Shown here in pieces: positions 44,199 to 54,240 of a stretch of DNA of 64,000 nt. The position numbers and the translations under genes are program-made. Position 1 is the first letter of the stretch. Each line of letters starts with the position of its first letter. Source of the DNA: Rhodocyclales bacterium. Its GTDB lineage: Bacteria; Pseudomonadota; Gammaproteobacteria; Burkholderiales; Rhodocyclaceae. Where the stretch lies: NCBI GenBank assembly GCA_028292485.1, contig JAQGMG010000024.1, positions 1 through 64,000 on the forward strand, in the 5' to 3' direction. The notes under the pieces are model-generated. The model did not search any database and was not told the origin of the DNA. It saw only the letters and a list, made by a program, of their open reading frames with translations.

Positions 44199-45176
44199 AT
44201 GCCAGCTGACACCCCTTCAACATCCTCCTCAACAACATCCATCGTTGGCGACATCGGCGGCACCAATGCGCGCTTTGCACGCATCGCTGCGGACGGCTCG
44301 CCGCAGCAGATACTGACCCTGCGCTGCGCCGATTACACAGGGCCCGCTGAAGCGCTGCAGGCTTACCTGTCGCGCACGCAAGGGCCTGCCCCGCAGGCGG
44401 CGGCTATCGGCATTGCCAATCCACTCAGTGGCGACCGCGTGCAGATGACCAACCACACCTGGAATTTCTCCATCGAAGCGATGCGCCAGCAACTCGGCTT
44501 GGCACGTCTGCAGTTTCTCAACGACTTCACCGCACTCGCGCTGTCACTGCCCTGGCTTGGTGACAATGATCGCCGGCAGGTAGGCGGCGGAACAGCGCAG
44601 ACGGCTTATGCCATTGGCGTTCTAGGGCCGGGCACTGGCCTGGGTGTTTCCGGTCTGTTGCCGACAGCGAACGGCTATGTACCAATTGAAGGTGAAGGCG
44701 GCCACGTAACACTGGCCGGGCAGAACGACGAAGAGCTCGCCGTCATCGCGGCACTGACACGTGTGTTTCCGCATGTTTCCGCCGAGCGCGTGCTGTCTGG
44801 CCCCGGCATCGAAAATCTGCATCGCGCGCTCGCACAAGTGCGCGATGTTCAGGCCCCGCAACTGAGTTCGCCGCAAATCACCGCGCATGCAACACAAGGC
44901 GATGATGACCTGTGCATTGATGCGATGAGCATGTTCTGCGCCCTGCTGGGCACGCAGGCCGCCAACCTTGCCCTGACGCTTGGCGCGCGTGGCGGCATCT
45001 ACATCGGTGGTGGCATTGCGCCATTGCTGGGCGAGTTTTTCATTCGCTCGCCATTCCGCAAACGTTTTGAAGACAAGGGGCGCTTCTCCGCCTACCTCGC
45101 CGACATCCCGACCTGGATCATTACAGCCTCGTACCCGGCCCTGATTGGCACTGCGGCGTTCCTGCGAGCCAGCTGA
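44199..45176 (+). CDS. glk: Glucokinase
   Basis: A 325-residue Glk of the bacterial glucokinase family (glucose + ATP to glucose 6-phosphate). It shows the phosphate-1 motif GDIGGTNARFARI, the catalytic Asp in FLNDFTALALSLPWL, GPGTGLGVSGLLP and GEGGHVTLAG, and GGIYIGGGIAPLL near the C-terminus. ATG at 44199 is preferred because GGAGA lies 8 bases upstream; an ATG at 44184 is the alternative. It is divergent from the sulfate operon, with the palindromic element between them. Confidence 0.95.
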   Translation: MPADTPSTSSSTTSIVGDIGGTNARFARIAADGSPQQILTLRCADYTGPAEALQAYLSRTQGPAPQAAAIGIANPLSGDRVQMTNHTWNFSIEAMRQQLGLARLQFLNDFTALALSLPWLGDNDRRQVGGGTAQTAYAIGVLGPGTGLGVSGLLPTANGYVPIEGEGGHVTLAGQNDEELAVIAALTRVFPHVSAERVLSGPGIENLHRALAQVRDVQAPQLSSPQITAHATQGDDDLCIDAMSMFCALLGTQAANLALTLGARGGIYIGGGIAPLLGEFFIRSPFRKRFEDKGRFSAYLADIPTWIITASYPALIGTAAFLRAS

Positions 45177-45193
45177 TGCCCGCGGGATGACAA

Positions 45194-47116
45194 TCAAAGT
45201 TGTCCGCGTCGTTCGCGTCCCTGGATCAGCATTGCCTGTATCTGCGCGTAGTCGACTGGCTTGACCAGGTGGTAGTCGAATCCCGCTTGCGCCGCGTGAC
45301 GCCGGTCGCTCTCCTGCCCCCAGCCTGTCACGGCGATGATGACGCAGTCCTTCATCTGCGGCTTGCGTCGTAGCTGCTGCGCCAGGCTGTAGCCATTCAT
45401 GCCGGGCAGACCGATGTCGAGAAAAGCGAAGTCGGGCACGAAAGAATCGCTTTTCACCAGCGCTTCGGCCGCGTCGAAAGCCACCTCTACCTCATGCCCG
45501 TCAAGCTGCAGCAGTTGTTCCATGCTGGTCACGAAATCGCGATTGTCATCGGTAAGCAAGATGCGCAAACGATCGACTGCCGGTGCGATGTCGGCACGCG
45601 ATGTGCTGGCTGCTTCGCTTGCGGCGCGCACCCGCGGCGAAGTAGCGATTGCTGCCGGACGCGCCAGCGGCAGGCGCACCGTGAATTCGCTGCCATGCCC
45701 ATCGCCTTCGCTACGCGCGGAGAGGTTGCCACCATGCAGCTCGACGAGGCGGCGCGCCAGAGACAGGCCCACACCCAGACCACCGTGCGAACGTTCGATG
45801 GAGTGATCTGCCTGCTCGAACATGCCGAAAATGGATGCCAGCACTTCCGGCGAAATGCCAATGCCATTATCGGAAATGGAGATGACCGCTTCGCTGCCCT
45901 CCAGCCGCGCCACGAAAGTCAGGCGGCCGCTGTCCGGCGTGAATTTGATGGCGTTGTTGAGCAGGTTCGAAAATATCTGCGCCAGCCGCACCGGATCGGC
46001 ATCGAGGTAGATTGGCTCGGGTGGCAGGCTGCAATCAAGTTGATGCCGACGCGTAGCCACCAGCGGCGCAACCGTTTCCATTGCCGTGCGCATGACTGTC
46101 TGCAAGGCAATGACTTCGGTATGCACAACGAGTTTCCCTGTCGTGATGCGCGACACGTCGAGCAAATCATCCACCAGACGTATCATCTGATTGAGCTGTC
46201 TTGCCATGATGGCCAGGGCGGGTTTATTCGCATCGCCCGACAGGCGCAGGATTTCCAGCGAAGTCTGCAGAGGCGCCAGAGGGTTGCGCAACTCATGTGC
46301 GAGCGTAGCGAGGAACTCATCCTTGTTGCGATCGGCTTCGCGCAGTGCGTCTTCTGCCGCCCGGCGCTCGGCCATCTCGTGAACAAGGCTGGCGTTGGAA
46401 GACTCCAGCGCTTCGGCACGCCGCCCGACCTCGCCGAGCATTTCGTTGAAAGCATCGACCAGTACGCCGACTTCATCCTGCGTCGTCTTGTTGACCCGCT
46501 GTGAAAAATCACGTTGCGTCACGACGTGCCGCGCCACTTCGGCCACCGCCAGGATGGGGCCGGTGATGGCGGTCTGCAGGCGCGTCGATACGATGACCGC
46601 CACGATAAGTGCCAGACACATCACGCCCAGCAATATCTGCAAGTAGGTAAACAATCGGCTGTACAAGCGGTATTGCGCCTCAATGAATACGGTGCCGACT
46701 TCCTCGTTGTTTTCGACGATATGGTGGAAGAGGCGAATCCGCCCATCCTGTATGGTGTATCCCTCCGCGCCTGCCCGCCCCGGCAGATGCGCGGCCGTTG
46801 CGTCACCTTGCAGATAAGAGGCAAAGCGCTGGCCGTCGGGTCGATAGAGCGCAGCCGCCTCGATCAGCGGGCGCACCCGCAGCAAGGCCAGATCCTGCTC
46901 TGCTATTTTCTTGTCATTAAAGGTCAGTGCCGCGGCGCTGGCACGGCCGACCACATCGGCCTGTGTGACCAGATCACGCACCACGTTCTCGCGGAAATTG
47001 CCAAGGTCATACACCACCATCGCCATGCCGCTGACCAGCAAAGCCGTAAAGGTCGTGGCCAGCACGATGACCATCAATTTGTGACGTAACGAGCGGGCTA
47101 CCGAAAACCCCATCAT
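45194..47116 (-). CDS. Hybrid histidine kinase (CHASE8-like / HAMP / HisKA / ATPase / REC)
   Basis: A 640-residue inner-membrane hybrid kinase. Transmembrane helix 1 (about 13-35) and helix 2 (about 155-178) flank a periplasmic domain that resembles the CHASE8 domain of YfiN-like proteins (VVRDLVTQADVVGRASAAALTFNDKKIAEQDLALL). HAMP follows, then HisKA with His274 (LAHELRNPLAPL), the ATPase domain (NLLNNAIKFTP, SDNGIGISPE, GLGVGLSLAR) and a C-terminal receiver with Asp567 (FAFLDIGLPGMNG). No HPt or free receiver is adjacent to pass the phosphate on. It follows a YfiR-like gene, whose product probably binds its periplasmic domain. Confidence 0.88.
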   Translation of the reverse strand: MMGFSVARSLRHKLMVIVLATTFTALLVSGMAMVVYDLGNFRENVVRDLVTQADVVGRASAAALTFNDKKIAEQDLALLRVRPLIEAAALYRPDGQRFASYLQGDATAAHLPGRAGAEGYTIQDGRIRLFHHIVENNEEVGTVFIEAQYRLYSRLFTYLQILLGVMCLALIVAVIVSTRLQTAITGPILAVAEVARHVVTQRDFSQRVNKTTQDEVGVLVDAFNEMLGEVGRRAEALESSNASLVHEMAERRAAEDALREADRNKDEFLATLAHELRNPLAPLQTSLEILRLSGDANKPALAIMARQLNQMIRLVDDLLDVSRITTGKLVVHTEVIALQTVMRTAMETVAPLVATRRHQLDCSLPPEPIYLDADPVRLAQIFSNLLNNAIKFTPDSGRLTFVARLEGSEAVISISDNGIGISPEVLASIFGMFEQADHSIERSHGGLGVGLSLARRLVELHGGNLSARSEGDGHGSEFTVRLPLARPAAIATSPRVRAASEAASTSRADIAPAVDRLRILLTDDNRDFVTSMEQLLQLDGHEVEVAFDAAEALVKSDSFVPDFAFLDIGLPGMNGYSLAQQLRRKPQMKDCVIIAVTGWGQESDRRHAAQAGFDYHLVKPVDYAQIQAMLIQGRERRGQL

Positions 47117-47164
47117 TTTGCTCCTGCCATCATTTGGTTTCCTGCCATCGTCTTGCTATTGCCA

Positions 47165-47761
47165 TCATCTCGCTCCTGATTTGACGCGATGAGCAACGGC
47201 GAGTAAACGCGAACTGAGCGTGAGTTTGCCGAGTTGGGCCGCTTCCATGGAAACGTCGAAGCGCACCCGCCCTTCATCGAGCAAGAAATTGATGACGCAG
47301 CCATAGTCGATGCCGTCGGTGGCTTCGGCCACGGTCAATACTGAAAGTTGCTGCGCCCGTTCAGCGAGATTGTCGAGCCAGGCGTTCTCGCTTCGGCCAA
47401 TGTAGAGCGCGTGCAATCCTTCCAGAGATTCGCCATGACTCTTGAGGTTGCGAATGACAACGGGATGCCCCAGGACCGGATGCCCGGGCACCATCTGCTG
47501 CAGGCGCGCGGCGATGTCGTCGGAACCGATCACGCCCACAACCAGCGGTGCGGCAGGACTGGCAAAAGCCCCGGCGGGCCATTCCACGAAACCCAGGAAT
47601 TTGTAGAGAAAGGCGGCCTTGATTTCGTTCTCCGGACGCTCGATGCGGTCCTCGACGGCACGGGTCATCAGGCTTGAAGCGCATAGCAGCGCGGCGAGCA
47701 ACACGCGCACCGCTTTGCCAACGCGAAGCAAATACCCGCTACCAGCGCGAAAGGGCGGCAT
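47165..47761 (-). CDS. YfiR-like (DUF4154) periplasmic protein
   Basis: A 198-residue exported protein with a signal peptide (VRVLLAALLCASSLMTRA) and the DUF4154/YfiR domain (ENEIKAAFLYKFLGFVEWP, PLVVGVIGSDDIA, LHALYIGRSE, IDYGCVINFLLDEGRVRFDVSMEAAQLGKLTLSSRLL). In Pseudomonas, YfiR holds the CHASE8 domain of the diguanylate cyclase YfiN inactive. Here the neighbour with the CHASE8-like sensor is a kinase. The ATG at 47761 overlaps the stop of the TonB-dependent receptor (TGATG), so the genes are coupled; a GTG at 47773 is possible. Confidence 0.87.
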   Translation of the reverse strand: MPPFRAGSGYLLRVGKAVRVLLAALLCASSLMTRAVEDRIERPENEIKAAFLYKFLGFVEWPAGAFASPAAPLVVGVIGSDDIAARLQQMVPGHPVLGHPVVIRNLKSHGESLEGLHALYIGRSENAWLDNLAERAQQLSVLTVAEATDGIDYGCVINFLLDEGRVRFDVSMEAAQLGKLTLSSRLLAVAHRVKSGAR

Positions 47762-49665
47762 CAGAGTTTCCACAACGCCCTTAAGCTTGTCGTGCGCCCG
47801 TACTCAACGGTCGCGGTACTCGGGCCCCACTCCACGTGGCCCGAATCGAACAGATTCTCGACGCCCAGAGAAAGTTCGAAACCGCGTTGTGGTCGCCACG
47901 CGACACGCAGGTCGGTGGCCGTGTAGCCGGGAACGGCCGGATTGGGCAATGCGCCAACGCGACGCACCGCGACATCGGCGGTGTAGTGCGCGCCGATATC
48001 AAAGCTCGAACGCAGCGACCACCACGCATCGGGATCATTGCCCAGCGTCGCGATACCGCCCTGGTCGTTGCTACCGTCTTTCGGCTTGAGCCGCTGGCGC
48101 TGCGCGACGAAGCCGCCAACGAGGCGCCACCAGTCTGTCACGCGGTAATTGCTCCAGAGTTCGACGCCGGTATTCGTTCCCGCAATCTTGTTGTCGAATA
48201 CCAGACCCCCGCCGGCTTTCGGCTCAATGCTGCGCAAGCGGTCATAGTCGGCATGAAACAAGGTGATGGAATAAGACCAGGACGGCAAGAGTTGCGAGCG
48301 ATAGCCCAACTCGACAACGCGCGCCACTTCGGACTGGAAATCGGTGTTACCAGATAGCAAGTAAGGTGGGTTGCCAGGCAAATAGAGATCACGATCGATG
48401 CGCGATGGCGCACGCACCGAACGTGACAGTGCCCCCCACACCACCGTGTCGGCACTGGGGAGCCAGCGCAGGCGCAGGTTCGGCAGATACTCCGCGCCGG
48501 TGTAGGGATTGGACTCGACTTTGAGGCCAGCTGTCAGATCCACCTTCGGTGAGAGCTTCAGCGTGTCCTGAATGAACACATTGCTCCAGCGCTGACGCAC
48601 ATTCGATGGCAAGAACGCTTGAGCCGCACTGTTGAGCACCTGGTCGTGCGCAGTGCGATAACCAGCGCCCCAGATGGCCTCGTTGTCACTGAACGGCATG
48701 AAGGTGTGCTGCAATTCAACATCCAGCGTATCGAGGCGCTCGGTAAAGCCCGGCTGCTCGCGCTTGGTGTGATCGTAAAAAGTTTGCAAGCGCAGCTCGG
48801 AGCCGCCACGCAAGGTCCTGTTCCAGCGCGCCAGAAGATTCGCACCGCTGAGCTGGACTCCGCTCGGCGAGCGTTCGGCCTCGCTTTCGTATGCGTCGCC
48901 CTGCACTGTCAGCGTATCGCGCGCCTGTTTGAAATCGGCGCGGAAGCCGCCTTGCTGACCACGGGCACTGTCGTGATTGGGCGTGCCGTTGCTGAGGCGC
49001 GAGGCGTCACGCTCGAAATGGCGGGCGTAAGCGCGAAAGTATCCGCTCTCGCCGCTTCTGCCGCCGTAACGCACCGTCTCACCGCTCTCCCTCTCGCCGC
49101 CGGTCAACGACAACAAGCTGCCCTGCGTATCGGATGCCTTGCGCGTAATGACATTGATCACGCCATTCACTGCGTTCGCGCCCCACAGCGTGGCGCCCGG
49201 CCCGCTGATGACTTCGATGCGCTCGATGTCGTCCATGACGGCTTGCTGTGCGTCCCAGAAGACGCCAGAGAACAATGGCGTATAGACGGTGCGCCCATCG
49301 ATGAGCACAAGCATTTTGTTGGCCAGCACATTGTTGAAACCACGCGCACTGATGGCGTATTGATTCGCATCGGCGCGCGCCACCTGCAAGGTCGGCGCGA
49401 GGCGCAGCGCCTCTGGAAGTGTCGTCGCCCCTGAACGGCGGATATCGTCAGCGCTGATGACGAAGATCGACGCCGCAGCATCGATCAGGGGCTCTTCCCT
49501 GCGCGACACGGAGGTAACGACGATATTGCCGAGTTGTTCGAGTGACAGATCGGTGATGTCGGTGGTCAACGCCAATGCGGAGATCGGCAGGCAGACCAGC
49601 AACAGCGGGATGGGCAGGCGGCCCGGCTGCCCATGAATGAAGTACCTTATCCGTATTTTCGCCAT
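47761..49665 (-). CDS. TonB-dependent outer-membrane receptor
   Basis: About 634 residues: signal peptide (PIPLLLVCLPISALA), plug domain (about 50-165; EEPLIDAAASIFVISADDIRRSGATTLPEALRLAP, ISARGFNNVLANKMLVLIDGR) and a 22-strand barrel ending in an aromatic-like C-terminus (TTSLRALWKL). Such receptors bring siderophores, cobalamin, sugars or other scarce ligands through the outer membrane; the ligand cannot be told. It heads an operon with a YfiR-like protein and hybrid kinase, so it may also be a signal receptor. ATG at 49665 preferred; a GTG at 49689 is possible. Confidence 0.9.
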   Translation of the reverse strand: MAKIRIRYFIHGQPGRLPIPLLLVCLPISALALTTDITDLSLEQLGNIVVTSVSRREEPLIDAAASIFVISADDIRRSGATTLPEALRLAPTLQVARADANQYAISARGFNNVLANKMLVLIDGRTVYTPLFSGVFWDAQQAVMDDIERIEVISGPGATLWGANAVNGVINVITRKASDTQGSLLSLTGGERESGETVRYGGRSGESGYFRAYARHFERDASRLSNGTPNHDSARGQQGGFRADFKQARDTLTVQGDAYESEAERSPSGVQLSGANLLARWNRTLRGGSELRLQTFYDHTKREQPGFTERLDTLDVELQHTFMPFSDNEAIWGAGYRTAHDQVLNSAAQAFLPSNVRQRWSNVFIQDTLKLSPKVDLTAGLKVESNPYTGAEYLPNLRLRWLPSADTVVWGALSRSVRAPSRIDRDLYLPGNPPYLLSGNTDFQSEVARVVELGYRSQLLPSWSYSITLFHADYDRLRSIEPKAGGGLVFDNKIAGTNTGVELWSNYRVTDWWRLVGGFVAQRQRLKPKDGSNDQGGIATLGNDPDAWWSLRSSFDIGAHYTADVAVRRVGALPNPAVPGYTATDLRVAWRPQRGFELSLGVENLFDSGHVEWGPSTATVEYGRTTSLRALWKL

Positions 49666-49733
49666 CGGCAAGAAAGCTCTTGAATTCACGGGTTTGTAAG
49701 CTCCAGACGACAGAACAATATTACGAATGGATA

Positions 49734-50840
49734 CTATGACGTGACGTGCTCAGCCATGATCCTTCGGTAAAACTCATGAAAGTGCTGCATGCCGTCTTCC
49801 ATCGGTGACTGGTACGGGCCCCACTCGTTGCGGCCCTCCTTGTAGAGCGCCAGGCGGCCGCGGTCCATGCGTTCCGCGATCTCGTCATCCTCGATGGCGG
49901 TCTCCATATACGCCGCACGCTCGGCCTCGATGAACTCCGGCTCGAAAGCAGCAATCTCCTCCGGGTAATAGAACTCGACCACATTGAGCGTCTTGTCCAC
50001 GCCTTGCGGAATCAGGTGACTGACCACCAGTACGTGTGGATACCACTCGACCATGATGTTGGGGAAATAAGTCAGCCAGATTGCGCCATGCGGCGGCAAC
50101 TCGCCGCGGTAATAGTCGCGCACCGCCTTGTGCCAGCGTTCATACGCGGGACTGCCGGCTTTCGCCAGATCCGTGATGCCGACACGCTGCACGGAGTACC
50201 AGTCGTCGAACTGCCAGGTCAGATCATCGCAGGTGACGAAATTGCCGAGACCGGGGTGAAACGGCGCGACGTGGTAATCCTCCAGATAGACTTCGATGAA
50301 GGTTTTCCAGTTGTAGTTGCAGACGTGATGTTCGACGTGATGCAGCACGTAGCCATCGAATTTCAGCTCGCTGGCGACCTGCATGCCTGCCAGGTCGGCA
50401 TTGGCCGAGCGCGGCCCCCTGAACAGCAGGCCATTCCACGATTCGAGTTTCTGGCGCCCGAGGTTGAGACACGGATTCTCCGGAAACTGCGGCGCACCAA
50501 TGAGCTGACCATCGGTCCTGTAGGTCCAGCGATGGATCGGGCACACGACGTTTTGCGCCTGACCGCGCCCTTCCAGCATGATGGCTTGGCGATGGCGGCA
50601 GATATTGGACATCAGATGCACGCCATCGTCGTTGTGCATGAGTATCTTGGCGTGGTCCATCCATGCCAGCGACTGGTAGTCGCGGCACTCCGGCACCATC
50701 AGTTCATGCCCGACATAGCCCGGCCCCGCATCGAAAAGAAGGCGCTTCTCCATCTCGAAAACTTTTGCGTCGAAATAGGCGGCAACCGGCAGTTGCGACA
50801 CCGCCGGAGCAAGTTGAGAACGTGAAGCGCTTTGGGACAT
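49734..50840 (-). CDS. Rieske oxygenase, large (alpha) subunit type
   Basis: A 368-residue mononuclear iron oxygenase. The Rieske cluster ligands are Cys81, His83, Cys100 and His103 (CRHR, CPIH); the catalytic iron ligands include His190 and His195 in EVYLEDYHVAPFHPG. Family members hydroxylate aromatic rings or other substrates with a partner reductase. No beta subunit or reductase gene is adjacent. In related betaproteobacteria this gene precedes xseB-ispA-dxs. The substrate is unknown. Confidence 0.9.
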   Translation of the reverse strand: MSQSASRSQLAPAVSQLPVAAYFDAKVFEMEKRLLFDAGPGYVGHELMVPECRDYQSLAWMDHAKILMHNDDGVHLMSNICRHRQAIMLEGRGQAQNVVCPIHRWTYRTDGQLIGAPQFPENPCLNLGRQKLESWNGLLFRGPRSANADLAGMQVASELKFDGYVLHHVEHHVCNYNWKTFIEVYLEDYHVAPFHPGLGNFVTCDDLTWQFDDWYSVQRVGITDLAKAGSPAYERWHKAVRDYYRGELPPHGAIWLTYFPNIMVEWYPHVLVVSHLIPQGVDKTLNVVEFYYPEEIAAFEPEFIEAERAAYMETAIEDDEIAERMDRGRLALYKEGRNEWGPYQSPMEDGMQHFHEFYRRIMAEHVTS

Positions 50841-51028
50841 CCGCTAAAACCTCCAGAGCCCTGTCATGCAAGACAAGACAGGAAGGCCTGTTCCAATATC
50901 CTCATGAATGCAAAAGGATGCTGGGAACAGGCCCGAACAATAAATTATAATCGTTGGTCTTCCCCTCAGGTAAGCGTGACACGCCGGATTTGCCGGAATA
51001 CCACGCTTGGCCGCAAAGAAAGCCGTGC

Positions 51029-51322
51029 ATGGCCTCACCCAGAATGCCGCCCCAAACGCCGTCGGTGCAAGACGCCAAAGCAGCTGAAGTGTCCGCAACG
51101 ACTATGCCCGAACGCTTTGAAGACGCCGTGACTGAACTGGAACAGATCGTGGTCATCATGGAATCCGGCACGCTATCGCTGGAAGAATCGCTGACCAGCT
51201 TCCAGCGCGGGACTGCCTTGCTGCGCCACTGTCGCGGCGCGCTCGAATCGGCCGAACAACGCATCCGCATCCTGCAGGACGGGGAATTGAGCGATCTGCC
51301 AGTCAATGGCGAGAATGAATGA
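51029..51322 (+). CDS. xseB: Exodeoxyribonuclease VII small subunit
   Basis: The small helical XseB subunit, with the family core RFEDAVTELEQIVVIMESGTLSLEESLTSFQRGTALLRHCRGALESAEQRI. It associates with XseA to degrade single-stranded DNA. The start is uncertain: ATG at 51029 (97 residues), 51044 or 51104; the core begins at about 51104 and a short linker before it is normal in betaproteobacteria. It leads the operon with ispA and dxs. Confidence 0.9.
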   Translation: MASPRMPPQTPSVQDAKAAEVSATTMPERFEDAVTELEQIVVIMESGTLSLEESLTSFQRGTALLRHCRGALESAEQRIRILQDGELSDLPVNGENE

Positions 51323-51373
51323 ACTTGCGTGGATGAATTCGCGTAGAGATTACGTGAATCAGCAGAACATCAA

Positions 51374-52285
51374 ATGGATGCCAGCAGCATGAAATTTCCG
51401 GAATGGATGGCGAACGTGCAACGCCGTGTCGAACAGGCCCTGGAACAGCGCCTGCCCGCCGCGCAGCTGGCGCCGCAACGCCTGCACCAGGCCATGCGCT
51501 ATGCAGCGCTCGGCGGTGGCAAACGCGTGCGTCCCCTGCTCGCTTTCGCCGCCGGTGAAATGACCGGCGCCCCGGCGGACAGGCTTGATGTCATTGCCTG
51601 CGCGCTCGAATCGATCCACGTCTATTCGCTGGTGCATGACGATATGCCCTGCATGGACGACGACACGCTACGTCGCGGCAAACCGACGGTGCATGTGCAG
51701 TATGACCAGGCCACCGCATTGCTGGTTGGCGACGCATTGCAAACACTGGCCTTCGAGCAGCTCTCCCTGCCGGGTTTATTCGATGACAGCCACAAGCAGG
51801 TGCGCGCCATCGCCATGCTGGCCAAGGCTTCGGGCTCACGCGGCATGGCTGGCGGGCAGGCGATCGATCTGGATTCGGTCGGCAAGTCCATCACGCGCGA
51901 AGAGCTGGAGTTCATGCACATCCACAAGACCGGCGCGCTGATTCGTGCCGCAGTCATGCTCGGCGCGCTCGCTGGCAACCATGAAAGCGCAAGCGATAGT
52001 GCGACGCTGGAACGCCTCGATCATTTCGGCAAATGCATTGGCCTGTTGTTCCAGGTAATCGACGATATCCTCGACGAAGTGGCTGACACTGCCACGCTCG
52101 GCAAGACCGCTGGCAAAGACGCAGCGCAAGACAAACCAACCTATGTCAGCATCATCGGCCTGACGCCCGCCCGCACGCTGGCACGCGAACTCGCCGAGGA
52201 AGCGCACGATACGCTCGCTCCGCTCGGCGCCAACGCGCAGCGCCTTAAAGAAATCACCGACTACATTGTCAGCCGGCCGTTTTAA
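51374..52285 (+). CDS. ispA: Farnesyl diphosphate synthase (polyprenyl synthetase)
   Basis: A 303-residue class I prenyltransferase with both aspartate-rich motifs: DDMPCMDDD (residues 89-97) and DDILDE (230-235), plus [10 protein letters not shown]. It makes farnesyl diphosphate from isopentenyl and dimethylallyl diphosphates. The dxs gene follows 22 bases on, so an operon couples chain building to precursor supply. Confidence 0.95.
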   Translation: MDASSMKFPEWMANVQRRVEQALEQRLPAAQLAPQRLHQAMRYAALGGGKRVRPLLAFAAGEMTGAPADRLDVIACALESIHVYSLVHDDMPCMDDDTLRRGKPTVHVQYDQATALLVGDALQTLAFEQLSLPGLFDDSHKQVRAIAMLAKASGSRGMAGGQAIDLDSVGKSITREELEFMHIHKTGALIRAAVMLGALAGNHESASDSATLERLDHFGKCIGLLFQVIDDILDEVADTATLGKTAGKDAAQDKPTYVSIIGLTPARTLARELAEEAHDTLAPLGANAQRLKEITDYIVSRPF

Positions 52286-52307
52286 GCGGCCGCTCCATAC
52301 AGAAAAC

Positions 52308-54176
52308 ATGTCCTCTTCTTCCGCTGTGCCATCGAACAGTCCGCTGCTCGACACCATCAACTCGCCCGCCGAACTGCGCCAACTGGAGCGCCGTCAGCTC
52401 CCTGCCCTGGCCGAAGAGCTGCGCGCCTTCCTGATCGAATCGGTATCGAAAACCGGCGGGCATCTTTCGTCGAATCTCGGCACTGTAGAGCTCACCATCG
52501 CCCTGCACTACGTTTTCAATACACCGGAAGATCGCATCGTGTGGGACGTCGGCCACCAGACTTACGGCCACAAGGTGCTCACCGGCCGGCGCGCTGCCAT
52601 GTCGACGTTGCGCCAGTACGAAGGCATCTCCGGTTTCCCGCGACGTAGCGAAAGCAACTACGACACGTTCGGCACCGCGCATTCGTCGACTTCGATTTCT
52701 GCCGCACTCGGCATGGCTGTCGCCGCCAAGCGCAAGGGCGAGGACCGGCGTGCCATCGCCGTCATCGGCGACGGCGCCATGTCAGCGGGCATGGCCTTCG
52801 AAGCGCTCAACAATGCCGGCGTCATGGACTCCGACCTGCTCGTGGTGCTCAACGACAACGAGATGTCGATCTCGCCACCGGTCGGCGCACTGACCAACAT
52901 CTTGGCGCGCCTGCTTTCCGGCAGAACCTACAACTTCGCCCGCCGTGCTGGCGAAAAGGTGCTTGGTGTCGCCCCCAGCATGCTCGAGCTTGCCAAGCGC
53001 GTCGAGGAACATGTCAAAGGCATGGTCACGCCCGGTACCCTGTTCGAAGAATTTGGTTTCAATTACATCGGTCCCATCGACGGGCACGACCTCGACACGC
53101 TGATCGCTACGCTGCAGAACCTGCGCAAGCTCAAAGGGCCGCAGTTCCTCCACGTCGTCACCTGCAAGGGGCAAGGCTACAAGCTCGCCGAGGCAGACCC
53201 GGTGCTCTATCACGGCGTCGGCAAGTTCGATCACAACGCCGGCATCCAGGCCAGCAAGAGCGCGCCAAAACTTACCTACACGCAGGTTTTCAGCGACTGG
53301 GTCTGCGACATGGCGGCGCAGGATGATCGTCTTGTGGCCATCACGCCAGCGATGCGCGAAGGCTCGGGTCTGGTGCGCTTCGAAAAGGAATTCCCGAAAC
53401 GCTACTTCGATGTGGGTATCGCCGAACAACACGCACTGACCTTCGCCGCTGGCATGGCCTGCGAAGGCATGAAGCCCGTCGTGGCGATCTATTCCACCTT
53501 CCTGCAGCGCGCATACGACCAGCTCATCCACGACATCGCCTTGCAGAACCTGCCGGTGATGTTCGCGATTGACCGCGGCGGCCTGGTAGGCGCAGACGGC
53601 GCCACGCACCACGGCGCTTTCGATCTGTCGTACCTGTTATGCGTTCCGAATATGGTCATCATGGCGCCGGCTGACGAAAATGAGTGCCGCCAGATGCTCT
53701 ACACCGCTTACAAGCAGGATGTGCCGACTGCCGTGCGCTACCCGCGCGGCAGCGGCCTTGGCGTCACACCACAAAAGGAAATGATCGCCCTGCCCGTCGG
53801 CAAGGGAGAACTGCGCCGCCAGGGCAAGCGCGTGGCGTTGCTGGCCTTTGGCAGCATGCTCGGGAGCGCTCTCGCCGCAGCAGAGACGCTCGACGCCACC
53901 GTTGCCAATATGCGCTTCGTCAAGCCAATGGATGCTGAGCTTGTACTGGAGCTTGCACGCGACCACGAACTGCTGGTTACGCTGGAAGAGAACGCCATCA
54001 TCAGCGGCGCCGGCAGCGAGGTCGCCCGCGTACTCGAAGAAGCGGGCATTGCCGTGCAACTCATGCGCATCGGCCTGCCGGATCGCTTCATTGACCACGG
54101 CGACCAGCAACAGCTCCTGGCAGAAATCGGCCTGGAGACGCAGCAGATCGTTGATCGCATCTCCGCGCGGCAATAG
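52308..54176 (+). CDS. dxs: 1-deoxy-D-xylulose-5-phosphate synthase
   Basis: A 622-residue thiamine-dependent enzyme that condenses pyruvate and glyceraldehyde 3-phosphate, the first step of the MEP isoprenoid pathway. Features are [17 protein letters not shown], the thiamine diphosphate motif [18 protein letters not shown] with NDNEMSIS, the catalytic-region [18 protein letters not shown] and [21 protein letters not shown] at 52308 gives the usual N-terminus ([17 protein letters not shown]). In relatives folE2 comes next; here only its 3' end remains. Confidence 0.97.
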   Translation: MSSSSAVPSNSPLLDTINSPAELRQLERRQLPALAEELRAFLIESVSKTGGHLSSNLGTVELTIALHYVFNTPEDRIVWDVGHQTYGHKVLTGRRAAMSTLRQYEGISGFPRRSESNYDTFGTAHSSTSISAALGMAVAAKRKGEDRRAIAVIGDGAMSAGMAFEALNNAGVMDSDLLVVLNDNEMSISPPVGALTNILARLLSGRTYNFARRAGEKVLGVAPSMLELAKRVEEHVKGMVTPGTLFEEFGFNYIGPIDGHDLDTLIATLQNLRKLKGPQFLHVVTCKGQGYKLAEADPVLYHGVGKFDHNAGIQASKSAPKLTYTQVFSDWVCDMAAQDDRLVAITPAMREGSGLVRFEKEFPKRYFDVGIAEQHALTFAAGMACEGMKPVVAIYSTFLQRAYDQLIHDIALQNLPVMFAIDRGGLVGADGATHHGAFDLSYLLCVPNMVIMAPADENECRQMLYTAYKQDVPTAVRYPRGSGLGVTPQKEMIALPVGKGELRRQGKRVALLAFGSMLGSALAAAETLDATVANMRFVKPMDAELVLELARDHELLVTLEENAIISGAGSEVARVLEEAGIAVQLMRIGLPDRFIDHGDQQQLLAEIGLETQQIVDRISARQ

Positions 54177-54201
54177 CTCATAGTAAATTGCAGCGAGCCA
54201 A

Positions 54202-54229
54202 ATAGTTGAGTATTTTACTCAGCTATAAT
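54202..54229 (+). promoter_or_regulatory. Palindromic operator with TATAAT -10, Rrf2/IscR-like
   Basis: Two 11-base arms, ATAGTTGAGTA (54202-54212) and TACTCAGCTAT (54216-54226), are inverted repeats with one mismatch around a TTT centre. The right arm overlaps a perfect -10 TATAAT (54224-54229). The look is that of a type 1 IscR-like site fused to a promoter, but no intact gene follows: only the folE2 remnant. This identification is tentative. Confidence 0.45.
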
Positions 54230-54240
54230 GGAGTCTCGCG

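Noticed and set aside
42923-44284. Longer N-terminus for the sulfate-binding protein, starting upstream of 43939
   Set aside because: The extra residues read through the 122-bp palindromic element and lack the signal peptide at the start; the ATG at 43939 has a ribosome binding site and a proper signal peptide.
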